Below, in pieces: positions 6,884 through 16,129 of a stretch of DNA of 51,755 bases. Where the stretch lies: NCBI GenBank assembly GCA_017617525.1, contig JAFZWA010000020.1:1-51755 (forward strand), written 5' to 3'. The DNA is from Clostridiales bacterium (GTDB lineage: Bacteria; Bacillota; Clostridia; Saccharofermentanales; Saccharofermentanaceae). A model generated the notes under the pieces. It ran no database searches, was not told the DNA's origin, and saw only the letters and a program-made list of their open reading frames with translations. The position numbers and the translations under genes are program-made. Numbering within the stretch: the first letter of the stretch is position 1; every line of letters begins with the position of its first letter.

Positions 6884-8404
6884 ATGAAAGCAAAAGATCT
6901 TCTTAGGGAAAGTAAATACACATGGATCTGCGGGGAAGACCGTGATTTCGACGAGATCGTTCTGGACTCTCGAAAAGTCACGCCGAGCACAGCGTTTGTC
7001 GCCATGATCGGTCAGAGAGACGACGGTCACAAGCACATCGGTGACGCCGCGGCAAAGGGCGCGGCCATGATCCTCGTCGAAGAAAAAAGACTTCCCGAGA
7101 TCGAGCAGGTCCTGAAAGTCATCGAACAGTCCGGAAATACTGCCGTGATCGCAGTTGAAGATACGCGAAAAGTATACGCCGAGATGTCGGCCTGCCACTT
7201 CGGGCATCCTTCTTCCGACATGCACATCATCGGCCTTACGGGCACGAAGGGTAAGACCACTTCGACCTATATCATTCACGAGATCCTGGAAAGATCCGGA
7301 AGAAAGTGCGGATTGATCGGCACCGTTGAGAATAAGTTCGGATCGAAAGCCGTCAAATCCAAACACACCACACCGGAAGCCTGGGAATTCCAGTCGCTTC
7401 TTTCTGAGATGAAAAAGGAAGAGGTCGACTACTGCGTCATGGAGGTTTCCTCTCTGGGCCTGAAGTTTAAGAGAACCTACGGCGTAGGCTTTGATATCGG
7501 TGTGTTTACGAACTTCATGAACGATCACGTTTCCGACGGCGAGCACGAGTCGGACGAGGATTATTTCCAGAGCAAGCTCAAGCTTTTCGAGCACTGTAAG
7601 ATCGCGCTTGTCAATATCAACACCCGTCGTTTCCCGGATGTTTTGAAGTACGCGCAGGAACATACTGAAAAGTGCTACACTTATTGTGTCGACGGAAAAG
7701 CGGACTTCTATGTCCGTGACATGGCTCCGACCGTTCAGGACGGAGTTCCCGGCATGAGATTTACCTTTGTCGGACCGGATGTGGAAGAAGAACTTTTCGT
7801 GCCGCTTCTTTGCGACTTTAACGTCAATAACGCGCTCTGCGCCGCGGCGGCCGCTTATCTCGCGGGCGTTCCGATCGAGGAGATCAAATCCGGCATGGTA
7901 TTTACCCATGTTCCGGGAAGAATGGAGAAGGTCCCGAACAAGCTCGGCCTTCGCGTTTATGTCGACTATGCCCATAACGGAGACAGCTTGAGAGTACTTC
8001 TCAAGGCGATCCGTCCGGCATGCCAGGGAAGGATCATCACGCTCTTTGGCTGTGGTGGTGACCGCCCGACGGAAAGAAGATATACCATGGGTGAGATGTC
8101 CGGAAGATACAGTGACTTCACCGTGGTCACGACAGATAACTCGAGATCCGAGGATTTTTCTAGGATCTCCGGTATGATCGTCGAAGGTATCAATCGTGTC
8201 GAGGGCGCGCCTTATGTCGTTATCGAAGACAGACGAGAAGCGATCGCGCACGCTGTCGCGATGGCCAAGCCGGAAGACATCGTTGTCATCGCCGGAAAAG
8301 GACACGAGACCACCATGACGATCAAGGATTCCGTCGTGGACTTTATCGATTCGAAAGTGACCGCGGAAGTGCTGCGTGAACTTGAGAAGGAAAGAGGAGT
8401 TTAA
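6884..8404 (+). CDS. murE: UDP-MurNAc-tripeptide ligase MurE
   Basis: A 506-residue Mur ligase that adds the third amino acid to UDP-MurNAc-L-Ala-D-Glu. It shows the N-terminal UDP-binding domain (ILDSRK-type segment near residue 28), the ATP loop GTKGKTT (residues 120-126), the HTTPEAWE motif, the VDYAHNGDSL motif of the C-terminal domain and the specificity motif D418-N-S-R421. Enzymes that add meso-diaminopimelate usually have DNPR; the arginine that holds the DAP carboxylate is kept here while Pro is Ser, so meso-DAP is likely but not certain. It starts 11 bases after the PBP gene and ends 6 bases before murF. Confidence 0.93.
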   Translation: MKAKDLLRESKYTWICGEDRDFDEIVLDSRKVTPSTAFVAMIGQRDDGHKHIGDAAAKGAAMILVEEKRLPEIEQVLKVIEQSGNTAVIAVEDTRKVYAEMSACHFGHPSSDMHIIGLTGTKGKTTSTYIIHEILERSGRKCGLIGTVENKFGSKAVKSKHTTPEAWEFQSLLSEMKKEEVDYCVMEVSSLGLKFKRTYGVGFDIGVFTNFMNDHVSDGEHESDEDYFQSKLKLFEHCKIALVNINTRRFPDVLKYAQEHTEKCYTYCVDGKADFYVRDMAPTVQDGVPGMRFTFVGPDVEEELFVPLLCDFNVNNALCAAAAAYLAGVPIEEIKSGMVFTHVPGRMEKVPNKLGLRVYVDYAHNGDSLRVLLKAIRPACQGRIITLFGCGGDRPTERRYTMGEMSGRYSDFTVVTTDNSRSEDFSRISGMIVEGINRVEGAPYVVIEDRREAIAHAVAMAKPEDIVVIAGKGHETTMTIKDSVVDFIDSKVTAEVLRELEKERGV

Positions 8405-8410
8405 GGAAAA

Positions 8411-9862
8411 ATGGCTAAGTTTAGCATTTCGGAGATACTTCAGGCGACCGGAGGAACGCTCAAGCAGTTCCCGGTAGAAGGAAAGCCTCAGAACGAAGAC
8501 GAATACATCGTCGACGGTATCTCTACGGATACGAGAACGATCCAGGAAGGAAACGCTTTCCTTGCCCTGATCGGTGAAAACTTCGACGGAAACAAGTACG
8601 CGGTAGCGGCAGCAAATGACGGCGCCGCGCTTTTAGTTCTTTCCACGATGGAATACGCGCCGGAAGGTGTTCCGGTCATTCTCGTTGAAGACACGACGAT
8701 CGCGCTTACGAAGATCGCCGAATATCAGCGCATCCGCCTCGGCTGCAAGGTCGTCGCGGTCACGGGTTCCGTCGGAAAGACAAGTACCCGTGAGATGATC
8801 TATTCCGCGCTTTCCCGCGGCTGCAAGGCTTATGTTACTAAGGCCAACCACAATAACGAGATCGGTCTTTCGAAGACGATCTTAGATACTCCCGAAGATA
8901 CGGATGTGCTCGTTCTTGAGATGGGCATGCGCCTTCGCGGTGAGATCTCCCAGCTGACACATATCGCGCACCCGGATGTCGCGGTCATCACGAATATCGG
9001 TGTCGCGCATATCGAGCGTCTGGGATCTAGAGAAGAGATCATGCACGCGAAGCTCGAAGTCCTCGAGTGCCTTAAAGAAGGCGGACTTCTGGTCATTCCT
9101 TATGCTGACGAATATCTGCAGAAGGCAGTCGATGAAGGACTTGTCCGCGAAGATATTAAGATCGCTTATACCTCGATGGAGAAAGTAGAACTCCAAAGAC
9201 CACACTACGGCGCTGCTTTTGCCGGAGAACCGAGGATCAACGGCGACCGCATCAGCTTTACGGCAGAGGCAGGATTTGATGAGCTTCAGAACATCGATCT
9301 TTCGATCAAAGTCGTCGGTATGCATCACGTAGGAAACGCGCTGGCCGGACTTCTTTGCGGTCTTTATTTCGGTATCGAGCCGGCAATGATCGCCGAGGGT
9401 ATCGCTTCGTTTGAACAGATCGGTCACCGTGAAAGACTGGTCGGCGTCGAAGGCGTTTACTTCCTCGATGACTCCTATAACGCAGGACCTGAGTCCATGA
9501 TGGCTGCTTTTGAATCGGTAAGAAGACTGGCCGAGCATTCAAAGGCATATGCCTGCATCTCCGATATGCTGGAGCTCGGTGACGTTGCTCCCGAAAAGCA
9601 CTTCGAGATCGGCGCCAAGGCTGCTTCTGTCGGACTTGACGGCGTTCTGGTCATGGGCGATTTCCAAAAGAATGTACTCGAAGGCGTGTACTCGGTGTCC
9701 AAGGATGTTCCGGTATATGTCTTTAACGATAAAGAGAAGATGGCGGAAATGCTGGTAAGTATCGCAAAGAAGGGCGATTACGTTCTTCTTAAGGCATCCC
9801 ACTCCTATGAGATGTACACGATCTTAGACAGCTATAACGACCTGGTCTCGAAAGGAACGTAA
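8411..9862 (+). CDS. murF: UDP-MurNAc-tripeptide:D-Ala-D-Ala ligase MurF
   Basis: A 483-residue Mur ligase that joins D-Ala-D-Ala to the UDP-MurNAc-tripeptide, completing the cytoplasmic precursor. It has the MurF N-terminal VDGISTDTRTIQEGNAFLAL segment, the ATP loop VTGSVGKTSTREM (near residues 117-129), ATKANHNNEIG-type motif (TKANHNNEIGLS) and the DDSYNAGPESM motif diagnostic for MurF. It follows murE by 6 bases and precedes ftsW by 3, so it is coupled to both. In most bacteria mraY and murD would follow; they are absent here. Confidence 0.95.
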   Translation: MAKFSISEILQATGGTLKQFPVEGKPQNEDEYIVDGISTDTRTIQEGNAFLALIGENFDGNKYAVAAANDGAALLVLSTMEYAPEGVPVILVEDTTIALTKIAEYQRIRLGCKVVAVTGSVGKTSTREMIYSALSRGCKAYVTKANHNNEIGLSKTILDTPEDTDVLVLEMGMRLRGEISQLTHIAHPDVAVITNIGVAHIERLGSREEIMHAKLEVLECLKEGGLLVIPYADEYLQKAVDEGLVREDIKIAYTSMEKVELQRPHYGAAFAGEPRINGDRISFTAEAGFDELQNIDLSIKVVGMHHVGNALAGLLCGLYFGIEPAMIAEGIASFEQIGHRERLVGVEGVYFLDDSYNAGPESMMAAFESVRRLAEHSKAYACISDMLELGDVAPEKHFEIGAKAASVGLDGVLVMGDFQKNVLEGVYSVSKDVPVYVFNDKEKMAEMLVSIAKKGDYVLLKASHSYEMYTILDSYNDLVSKGT

Positions 9863-9865
9863 AGC

Positions 9866-11173
9866 ATGAGACGAAAGATGAAAGACCTGGTCTCGGAGAA
9901 CATCGCTTTCCGAGAAGACGGTAAGATCCAGTCGCTCGACGTATACGCGCCGCGACGGGTCAATATGGGTATCGTCGTCATCGTGCTGATCATGATGGCC
10001 TTCGGTATGGTCATGCTCTTTTCCGCGAGTATGCCGAAAGCCTATACGTCTCAGGGCAACTCCATGTACTATGTTATCCACCAGGGTGGCTTTTTGATCC
10101 TCGGATTTATCGCCGCGCTGGTCATCACGTTCATGCCCCTTAAGGCCTTTGATAAATGGCCGGTCACGCTGCTTGTCTACCTTTCGGCGGTCGGCATGGC
10201 GCTACTTACTCTCGTCATGGGTTCCGTTATCAACGGCGCGAGAAGATGGATCTTCATCGGTGGATTTTCGATCCAGCCGTCTGAGTACGTTAAGGTCGCG
10301 ATCGTTTACTCGATCGCGGGTTACCGCTCGTTCATCCAGAGAATGAGAAAAAAGGGAAAGCTCAAGACCGAAAGGTTCAACCAGAAGACATTTGACGCGC
10401 TCATCGATATCACGATCCCCGGCGCGCTCGTTATGTTCTGTCTTCTGATCGTTGTTCTTCAGCCGCACATGTCGTGCTTCTTGATCCTTAGCGCGATCTC
10501 CGCGATCTGTTTTCTGGTCTGCGGTATCCCGCTTTCTTCGTGGATCCGAGGCGGCGCAATCCTGCTTTCCGTATGTATCTTTATCGGCGGTATCTTTTAT
10601 CTGGCGATGCCGGGCGCGCAGAAGAAGAAGCTCGAAAAGAACTTCGCGCACGTTGTAACGCGTTTGAACATCTTCTCGACGATGAACGCCGAAGAGGAAG
10701 AAGAGAAGACCGCGGACGAAGACGATACGTATCAGATCGAACAAAGTATCATCGCGATCGGCTCCGGCGGAATGACCGGCGTCGGTTTCGGTAACAGCCG
10801 CCAGAAGTACATGTATCTTCCGGAGGCACATAACGACTACGTGTATTCCATTATCTGCGAGGAATTGGGATTTGTCGGAGGCCTTGTGATCATGCTTCTG
10901 TTCTGGGCATTTGCCCTCGCTGGCTTCATGGTCTCCTGGCAGGCGGACAGCCTCTTTACGAGGATCCTTACGACAGGCTATACTACGCTTTTAACGCTAC
11001 AGGCGTTCCTGAATATCGGTGTCGCGACGGGAGCGATCCCGCCGACAGGTATCACGCTGCCGTTCTTCAGCTACGGCGGTACGGCGAACTTCTTCTTCAT
11101 GATCTCGGTAGGCATGATCCTTTCCGTATCCAGATCGGGAAGAAAGAGAAAAACAGTAAAATTGGTGGTGTAA
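9866..11173 (+). CDS. ftsW: FtsW-type SEDS septal peptidoglycan glycosyltransferase
   Basis: A 435-residue polytopic protein. The C-terminal block AIPPTGITLPFFSYGGTANFF is the FtsW form of the SEDS signature, and the central SIIAIGSGGMTGVGFGNSRQKY loop matches FtsW/SpoVE. It polymerises lipid II at the septum in partnership with the class B PBP encoded at 4413. The N-terminus carries about 40 cytoplasmic residues before the first helix. The large loop before YQIEQS contains an acidic insert (EEEEEKTADEDD) that is unusual. It lies 3 bases after murF and 3 before murG. Confidence 0.93.
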   Translation: MRRKMKDLVSENIAFREDGKIQSLDVYAPRRVNMGIVVIVLIMMAFGMVMLFSASMPKAYTSQGNSMYYVIHQGGFLILGFIAALVITFMPLKAFDKWPVTLLVYLSAVGMALLTLVMGSVINGARRWIFIGGFSIQPSEYVKVAIVYSIAGYRSFIQRMRKKGKLKTERFNQKTFDALIDITIPGALVMFCLLIVVLQPHMSCFLILSAISAICFLVCGIPLSSWIRGGAILLSVCIFIGGIFYLAMPGAQKKKLEKNFAHVVTRLNIFSTMNAEEEEEKTADEDDTYQIEQSIIAIGSGGMTGVGFGNSRQKYMYLPEAHNDYVYSIICEELGFVGGLVIMLLFWAFALAGFMVSWQADSLFTRILTTGYTTLLTLQAFLNIGVATGAIPPTGITLPFFSYGGTANFFFMISVGMILSVSRSGRKRKTVKLVV

Positions 11174-11176
11174 GTT

Positions 11177-12262
11177 ATGAAAGTTATTCTGGCAGGCGGA
11201 GGTACGAGCGGACATATCCATCCGGCAGTAGCGATCGCGGACGAACTCAAGAAGCAGGATCCGAAGACCGAGGTGCTTTTCTGTGGTACGGAAAAAGGAC
11301 TCGAGGCACAGATCATTCCTTCGATGGGCTATCCGTTTAAGGTCATCCGCGCGGCCCAGCTTCCGATGAAGCCCAGTAAGAAAACGATCAAAGCCGTGAA
11401 GGAATTCCTCGCGGGAAGAAAGATGTGCAGAAAGATCATCCGTGAGCAAAAGCCGGACGTAGTCGTCGGAACCGGCGGATTCGTCTGCAGCCCTCTGATC
11501 GCGGCGGCACATAAGGAAAAAGTACCGATCCTTCTTCACGAGCAGAATGCTTTCCCGGGTCGATCCAACCGCATGATGTCCCGTTACGCGGGCACCGTTT
11601 GCGCGAGTTTTCCGGGCACCGAGCATTTCTTCCACAAAAAAGCAAAGGTCGTTGTCACAGGTAATCCGATCCGCGGCGTATTCTCGACAGTGGAAAGAGA
11701 CGCCTGCCGTGAAAAACTTGGACTTACCCTGAACGATACCATGATCCTCGCCATGGGCGGATCCCTTGGCGCAAGGACCGTTAACGCGGCGATCGTCGAG
11801 CTTGCCAAGACGATCGAAGATCCGAACACCAAGATCATTCTTTCTGTCGGAAAACAGCGCTATAAGGAAGTCATGGAAGAAGCGAAGAACTGGCCGAAGA
11901 ACATCGAGGTATTCGAGTACATCAAGGACCCGGAAGTCTATCTTGCGGCCTGTGATCTTTTCGTCGGAAGAGCCGGCGCGATCACCTGCGCGGAAGTCCA
12001 GGCAGTCGGCGCTCCTTCTGTCCTGATCCCGTATCCGTACGCGGCGCAGGACCATCAGACATATAATGCCAAGACCTTCGTGGAAGGTAAGGCAGGCATC
12101 CTCATTCCGGACGACCAGGCCGTGGAGAAGCTCCCGGGCATCGTCAAGGAGCTTTTCGCGGATAAGAAGAGGATGCAGGAAATGAGAAAGAACGCGCGTG
12201 AGCTCGCGATCTATGACGCTGCGGCACGTATTTGTGATGAGGTAAAAGCACTTGCCCGATAA
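11177..12262 (+). CDS. murG: Lipid II-forming N-acetylglucosaminyltransferase MurG
   Basis: A 361-residue peripheral membrane GT28 enzyme that transfers GlcNAc from UDP-GlcNAc to lipid I. The N-terminal glycine-rich loop GGGTSGHIHPA (residues 7-17), the HEQNAFPGRSNR motif, GGSLGARTVN and the acceptor/donor motif GRAGAITCAEV are all present, followed by PYPYAAQDHQTYNA. Length is normal. The 3' end overlaps ftsQ by 11 bases. Confidence 0.97.
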   Translation: MKVILAGGGTSGHIHPAVAIADELKKQDPKTEVLFCGTEKGLEAQIIPSMGYPFKVIRAAQLPMKPSKKTIKAVKEFLAGRKMCRKIIREQKPDVVVGTGGFVCSPLIAAAHKEKVPILLHEQNAFPGRSNRMMSRYAGTVCASFPGTEHFFHKKAKVVVTGNPIRGVFSTVERDACREKLGLTLNDTMILAMGGSLGARTVNAAIVELAKTIEDPNTKIILSVGKQRYKEVMEEAKNWPKNIEVFEYIKDPEVYLAACDLFVGRAGAITCAEVQAVGAPSVLIPYPYAAQDHQTYNAKTFVEGKAGILIPDDQAVEKLPGIVKELFADKKRMQEMRKNARELAIYDAAARICDEVKALAR

Positions 12263-13217
12263 CGATCCGGAAAAGAAGATAAGGAAACCGGAACTTGACG
12301 ATATCGACGAAGTCGAGGATGTCGAGGAGATCGATGACGCTTCCGAAGAAAAAGCGGCGTCTGAAAAGCATGCCCGCCGGCCGGAAGGCGCCATGGGCGA
12401 AGTCATGGCCGTATTAAGGCGCTTTTCGATCAAAACATGGATCACGATCGTGCTGTCATTGATCGCTTTGATCCTGGTGCTTCTTTTCCTCGTGCATCCG
12501 AACTTCCGAGTTCAGGAGATCCATATCAGCGGTAACAAGCGCTTTTCGACCGAACAGATCATGGAACTGGCGGACATCAAAACGGGCGATCATCTGTATT
12601 CGCATGTAGGCGGATCATGGAAGCAGATCGCCAAGCTTCAGTACGGAAAGGTCGAAAACAGGATCAAAAACTCCGATCCGTATATCGCGGACGCCAAAGT
12701 TTACCCGAAATACCCCGGAGAAGTTTACATTGAGATTACAGAAAGAAGAAAAGTAGCTTACGTGGCGATCCCCGACGGATATGCCATTATTTCGGAGGAT
12801 TCCGTGGTCCTTGAGATCGAAACCGGAGAGGTCCCGCAGGGCATCCCGGAGATCCGCGGATTGCCCATAAGATCCGCGCAAATCGGGAGAAAACTGGACC
12901 TGACATCGACGGAAGGATACGACATCTGCATCACCGTTTTAGGAGCGATCCTCGGTTCTGATTCCGCGAGCGGAGACCAGGGCGACGGCTTCGATTTTCT
13001 CTCGCATGTAATATGCGTCCGTTATTGCGAAAACATGACGACATTCATCGATCTGGAAATTCCGAACGTCCAGCAGACGGTTTCCGTGAAGATCGGATCT
13101 CTAACGACGATCTCCGACGACATGAACTGGCTCCGCTATGCCGTGGTATCAGGCTATTTCGAGGGAAAGAGCGGAACTGTTTTAGACATGTCGGGAAGAG
13201 ACTATATCTTGCGATAG
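12252..13217 (+). CDS. ftsQ: FtsQ/DivIB-family division protein
   Basis: A 321-residue bitopic protein starting at TTG 12252 (GATGAGGTAAAAG ribosome site just upstream), inside the end of murG. About 65 charged, very acidic cytoplasmic residues precede one membrane helix (TWITIVLSLIALILVLLFLV). The POTRA domain follows directly (FRVQEIHISGNKRFSTEQIM), then the beta domain with YPGEVYIEITERRKVAYV, the usual FtsQ/DivIB signature. The protein acts in the FtsQLB/DivIB-DivIC-FtsL complex that activates septal synthesis. It is the last gene of the cluster before the ftsZ promoter. An inverted repeat CTACAT-TTAG-ATGTAG at 13225-13240 lies just after the stop but has no good T run. Confidence 0.9.
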   Translation: MPDNDPEKKIRKPELDDIDEVEDVEEIDDASEEKAASEKHARRPEGAMGEVMAVLRRFSIKTWITIVLSLIALILVLLFLVHPNFRVQEIHISGNKRFSTEQIMELADIKTGDHLYSHVGGSWKQIAKLQYGKVENRIKNSDPYIADAKVYPKYPGEVYIEITERRKVAYVAIPDGYAIISEDSVVLEIETGEVPQGIPEIRGLPIRSAQIGRKLDLTSTEGYDICITVLGAILGSDSASGDQGDGFDFLSHVICVRYCENMTTFIDLEIPNVQQTVSVKIGSLTTISDDMNWLRYAVVSGYFEGKSGTVLDMSGRDYILR

Positions 13218-13316
13218 GCAACTACTACATTTAGATGTAGAAGTGCTTTTCATTACATGCCTGAAAAACGCTGGTAATCGTTCTGTAACGCGTTTTTTGA
13301 CGGCTTTTTTGGTCTA

Positions 13317-13345
13317 TTGCCTGCCCCCCACATTTAGTGTAGAAT
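13317..13345 (+). promoter_or_regulatory. Promoter of ftsZ
   Basis: TTGCCT (13317-13322), 17-bp spacer, TAGAAT (13340-13345). It gives ftsZ an independent transcript with a leader of about 65 bases, and explains why ftsZ can be expressed above the rest of the cluster. Confidence 0.65.
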
Positions 13346-13414
13346 TGTAAAAGATAGCTTAGAAGGCTCATAATGAATTAGTATATATAAGCACGAGACG
13401 GAGGATAGAAGGCT

Positions 13415-14905
13415 ATGTCAGATTTTAAGCTCGGATATTCCATGGATGACGAACCATTTGCAGCAATAAAAGTAATCGGTGTCGGAGGTGGCGGATGTAA
13501 CGCTGTCGATCGTATGATCGAAAGTTCCGTACAGGGCATCGATTTTATTTCCATTAATACAGACCATCAGGCGCTGTCCCGTTCCAAGGCACAGCTCACG
13601 ATCCAGATCGGTGAGAAGATCACCAGAGGCCTGGGTTGCGGCGCTGATCCGACGGTTGGCGAAAAGGCAGCTGAAGAAAGCAAAGATGAGATCGCTCAGG
13701 CGATCCGCGGCACAGACATGCTGTTCATCACAGCAGGTATGGGCGGTGGTACCGGTACAGGTGCTGCTCCGGTAGTTGCTCAGATCGCTCGTGAACTCGG
13801 CATCCTGACAGTAGCAGTTGTTACCCGTCCGTTCCGTTTCGAAGGTCCGAGACGTGCGATGAACGCTGAGCGCGGTATCCGCGAGATCGAAAAGTACGTT
13901 GACTCCCTTATCGTTGTTGCTAACGATAAGCTCCTCGATATCACAGACGAAGATACATCCATCGACGACGCATTCAACATGGCCGACCAGGTCCTCAAGT
14001 TCGGTGTTGCCGGTATCTCCGATCTCGTTGCTATCCCGGGTCTCATCAACCTCGACCTTGCTGACGTACGCCGTATCATGACAAACGCAGGTATCTGCCA
14101 CATGGGTATCGGCCGTGCTTCCGGTGAAGGCAGAGCGGCAGCCGCTGTTAAGCAGGCCATCAACAGCCCGCTCCTCGACACAACGATCGAAGGCGCTCGC
14201 GGCGTAATCATCAACTTCACCGGTTCTCGCAACATGAAACTCCACGAGATCGATGTTGCTGCATCCGTTGTACGTGACGCAGTAGCAGGCGACGCTGACA
14301 TCATCGTCGGTGCGGTCACAGACCCGACACTCGAAGACGAGATCATGATCACAGTTATCGCTTCCGGTTTCGATAATACAGAAAACGCTTCCGCGGCTTT
14401 CCGCCCGGCAACATCTATCATCTCTAAGCAGAACCCGACGATCATCGGCCAGGGCACACCGAGTGCTTCCACAAGCCGTCCGATCTCTCCGGTATCTTCT
14501 TACGAGAAGCCGGCAGCTCCGGCACCGGCAGTAAAGCCGGCATCTAAGCCGGAAGTTCCGGAATTCCTCTTTGGTGATCCGGAACCGGAAGTAAAGGATG
14601 ACGCGAAGATCTATTCTCCGTCTAAGCCGTCCGCACCGCAGGCTCCTGTAGCTCCGATGCCGCCGGTAGCTCGTCCGACATCTTCTTACACTGCACCGTC
14701 TGCTCCGGCATCCGCTCCTTCGGCTCCGGTATCCCGTCCGATGCAGCAGGGTGGAAGACCGACACCGAACGTAGTTCCGACACCGGCTCCGAGAGAGCAG
14801 GCTCCGGTCTCCATGCCGAAGACAGTCGAAGCTCCGGCACCGGCCAAGGATAAGAAGAGACTTCTGCCTTGGTTTATGAGTGATAACGATAATCTGGATG
14901 AGTGA
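13415..14905 (+). CDS. ftsZ: Cell division GTPase FtsZ
   Basis: A 496-residue tubulin homologue that forms the Z ring. The N-terminal [15 protein letters not shown], the tubulin signature GGGTGTG (residues 110-116), the NVDTDHQAL-type segment ([11 protein letters not shown]) and the T7-loop region [11 protein letters not shown] are present. The C-terminal linker is long (about 150 residues) and rich in Pro, Ala and Ser; the protein ends in [13 protein letters not shown], a short tail likely to bind partners such as FtsA or SepF. Codon choice leans to GCT, ACA and CCG repeats, as expected for a highly expressed gene. The start follows GACGGAGGATAG. nrdR begins 6 bases after the stop. Confidence 0.98.
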   Translation: MSDFKLGYSMDDEPFAAIKVIGVGGGGCNAVDRMIESSVQGIDFISINTDHQALSRSKAQLTIQIGEKITRGLGCGADPTVGEKAAEESKDEIAQAIRGTDMLFITAGMGGGTGTGAAPVVAQIARELGILTVAVVTRPFRFEGPRRAMNAERGIREIEKYVDSLIVVANDKLLDITDEDTSIDDAFNMADQVLKFGVAGISDLVAIPGLINLDLADVRRIMTNAGICHMGIGRASGEGRAAAAVKQAINSPLLDTTIEGARGVIINFTGSRNMKLHEIDVAASVVRDAVAGDADIIVGAVTDPTLEDEIMITVIASGFDNTENASAAFRPATSIISKQNPTIIGQGTPSASTSRPISPVSSYEKPAAPAPAVKPASKPEVPEFLFGDPEPEVKDDAKIYSPSKPSAPQAPVAPMPPVARPTSSYTAPSAPASAPSAPVSRPMQQGGRPTPNVVPTPAPREQAPVSMPKTVEAPAPAKDKKRLLPWFMSDNDNLDE

Positions 14906-14911
14906 TAACTT

Positions 14912-15364
14912 ATGAAATGCCCTTTTTGTGGACATATGGAAGATAAGGTAATTGATTCGCGGCCTGCGGAGGATGGTTCTGCCATCCGCCGCAGGCGTGA
15001 ATGTTTATCCTGCTCCTCGCGTTTTACAACTTACGAGAAGGTGGAACTGCTTCCGCTCCTCGTGATCAAAAAGGACGGAACACGTGAGGTATATAGTCAG
15101 GAAAAGCTTCTCGGAGGTTTGATGAAAGCCTGTGAGAAGAGACCGGTCAGCAGTGAGCAACTGGCACAGATCGTCTCGTACGTCGAGAACCAGATCCAGA
15201 ACACGGCGAAACGTGAAATCTCCACAAATGAGATCGGTGAGATGGTCATGCTGCAGCTCAAGGAAATCGACGAGGTCGCATACGTGCGATTTGCCTCGGT
15301 ATATCGTCAGTTCAAGGACGTTAATTCGTTCATGGAAGAACTGCAGGATATGCTGAAGAAATAA
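14912..15364 (+). CDS. nrdR: Ribonucleotide reductase repressor NrdR
   Basis: A 150-residue protein of standard length. The N-terminal zinc ribbon is complete ([11 protein letters not shown] ... [17 protein letters not shown]) and an ATP-cone follows from about residue 46 ([21 protein letters not shown]). NrdR senses ATP/dATP and represses ribonucleotide reductase operons. It sits 6 bases after ftsZ, a pairing that ties dNTP supply to division in this strain. No NrdR box was identified inside the window. Confidence 0.96.
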   Translation: MKCPFCGHMEDKVIDSRPAEDGSAIRRRRECLSCSSRFTTYEKVELLPLLVIKKDGTREVYSQEKLLGGLMKACEKRPVSSEQLAQIVSYVENQIQNTAKREISTNEIGEMVMLQLKEIDEVAYVRFASVYRQFKDVNSFMEELQDMLKK

Positions 15365-15384
15365 CAAGGGAGCGAGGGAAGAGT

Positions 15385-16104
15385 ATGAAGAAGGTATTAG
15401 TTGTTGACGACGATCCGAATATCGTAGAAGTGTTAAGACTCTACTTTGATAAAGACGGATTTGCCGTAACCAGTTGTCTTTCCGGAGACAGAGCACTTGA
15501 AGCGTTCCAGACGTCTCAGCCGGACATGGTCGTACTTGACCTGATGCTTCCGGGAAAAGACGGATATGACATCTGCCGTGAGATCAGAAAGACATCGGAT
15601 GTTCCGATCATCATGCTGACGGCAAGATCCGATACCTTGGACAAGGTCGTAGGTCTTGAGCTCGGCGCGGATGACTACGTACAGAAGCCTTTCGAGCCGA
15701 AGGAACTCCTCGCTCGTGTCAAGGCGATCCTGCGTCGTACCGAAAAGCGCGATTCCACACCTGCTGAGTCCGCTGATTCCAAAGAGAATACAGAAGTGAT
15801 CTCCTACGAGGGATTCACCGTAGATATGGCCCGTTATGTAGTAACGGTAGACGGCAAGGAGATCGATATCCCGCCGAAGGAACTGGAACTGCTGTTCTTC
15901 CTGGCATCGCATCCGAACCGCGTTTTCACAAGAGAACAGCTCCTCGAGAATGTATGGGGCTACGATTTTTACGGAGAGTCCCGTACCGTTGACGTACACG
16001 TTAAGCGTATCCGTGAAAAGCTCGAGCGTCCGGAAGTATCGACCAACTGGCAGATCAAGACGGTCTGGGGCGTCGGTTATAAATTCGAGACGACAGAGAA
16101 ATAA
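15385..16104 (+). CDS. OmpR/PhoB-family response regulator
   Basis: A 239-residue regulator. The receiver domain has DDDPNIVE at the start, the phosphorylated Asp52 in VVLDLMLPG, Thr in MLTARSD and Lys in YVQKPFEPKE. The winged-helix DNA-binding domain follows from about residue 137 (VDGKEIDIPPKELELLFFLA ... SRTVDVHVKRIREKLE). It is encoded 20 bases after nrdR and 25 before its histidine kinase, which it presumably pairs with. The target genes cannot be read from the window; resemblance is to the PhoP/WalR/YycF group. Confidence 0.93.
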   Translation: MKKVLVVDDDPNIVEVLRLYFDKDGFAVTSCLSGDRALEAFQTSQPDMVVLDLMLPGKDGYDICREIRKTSDVPIIMLTARSDTLDKVVGLELGADDYVQKPFEPKELLARVKAILRRTEKRDSTPAESADSKENTEVISYEGFTVDMARYVVTVDGKEIDIPPKELELLFFLASHPNRVFTREQLLENVWGYDFYGESRTVDVHVKRIREKLERPEVSTNWQIKTVWGVGYKFETTEK

Positions 16105-16129
16105 GATTTCCGTTTCTTAGGGGAAGGAC

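Noticed and set aside
6854-8305. A 483-codon open frame on the reverse strand opposite murE
   Set aside because: It mirrors MurE, which has all catalytic motifs; the antisense translation has no recognisable features.
13225-13240. Terminator after ftsQ
   Set aside because: The 6-bp stem CTACAT/ATGTAG is weak and lacks a T run; at best it is partial.
13418-14935. A 505-codon open frame on the reverse strand opposite ftsZ
   Set aside because: It is the antisense shadow of a strongly recognised FtsZ gene; the translation is low-complexity and rich in Arg, Ser and Cys, with no domain and no ribosome site.
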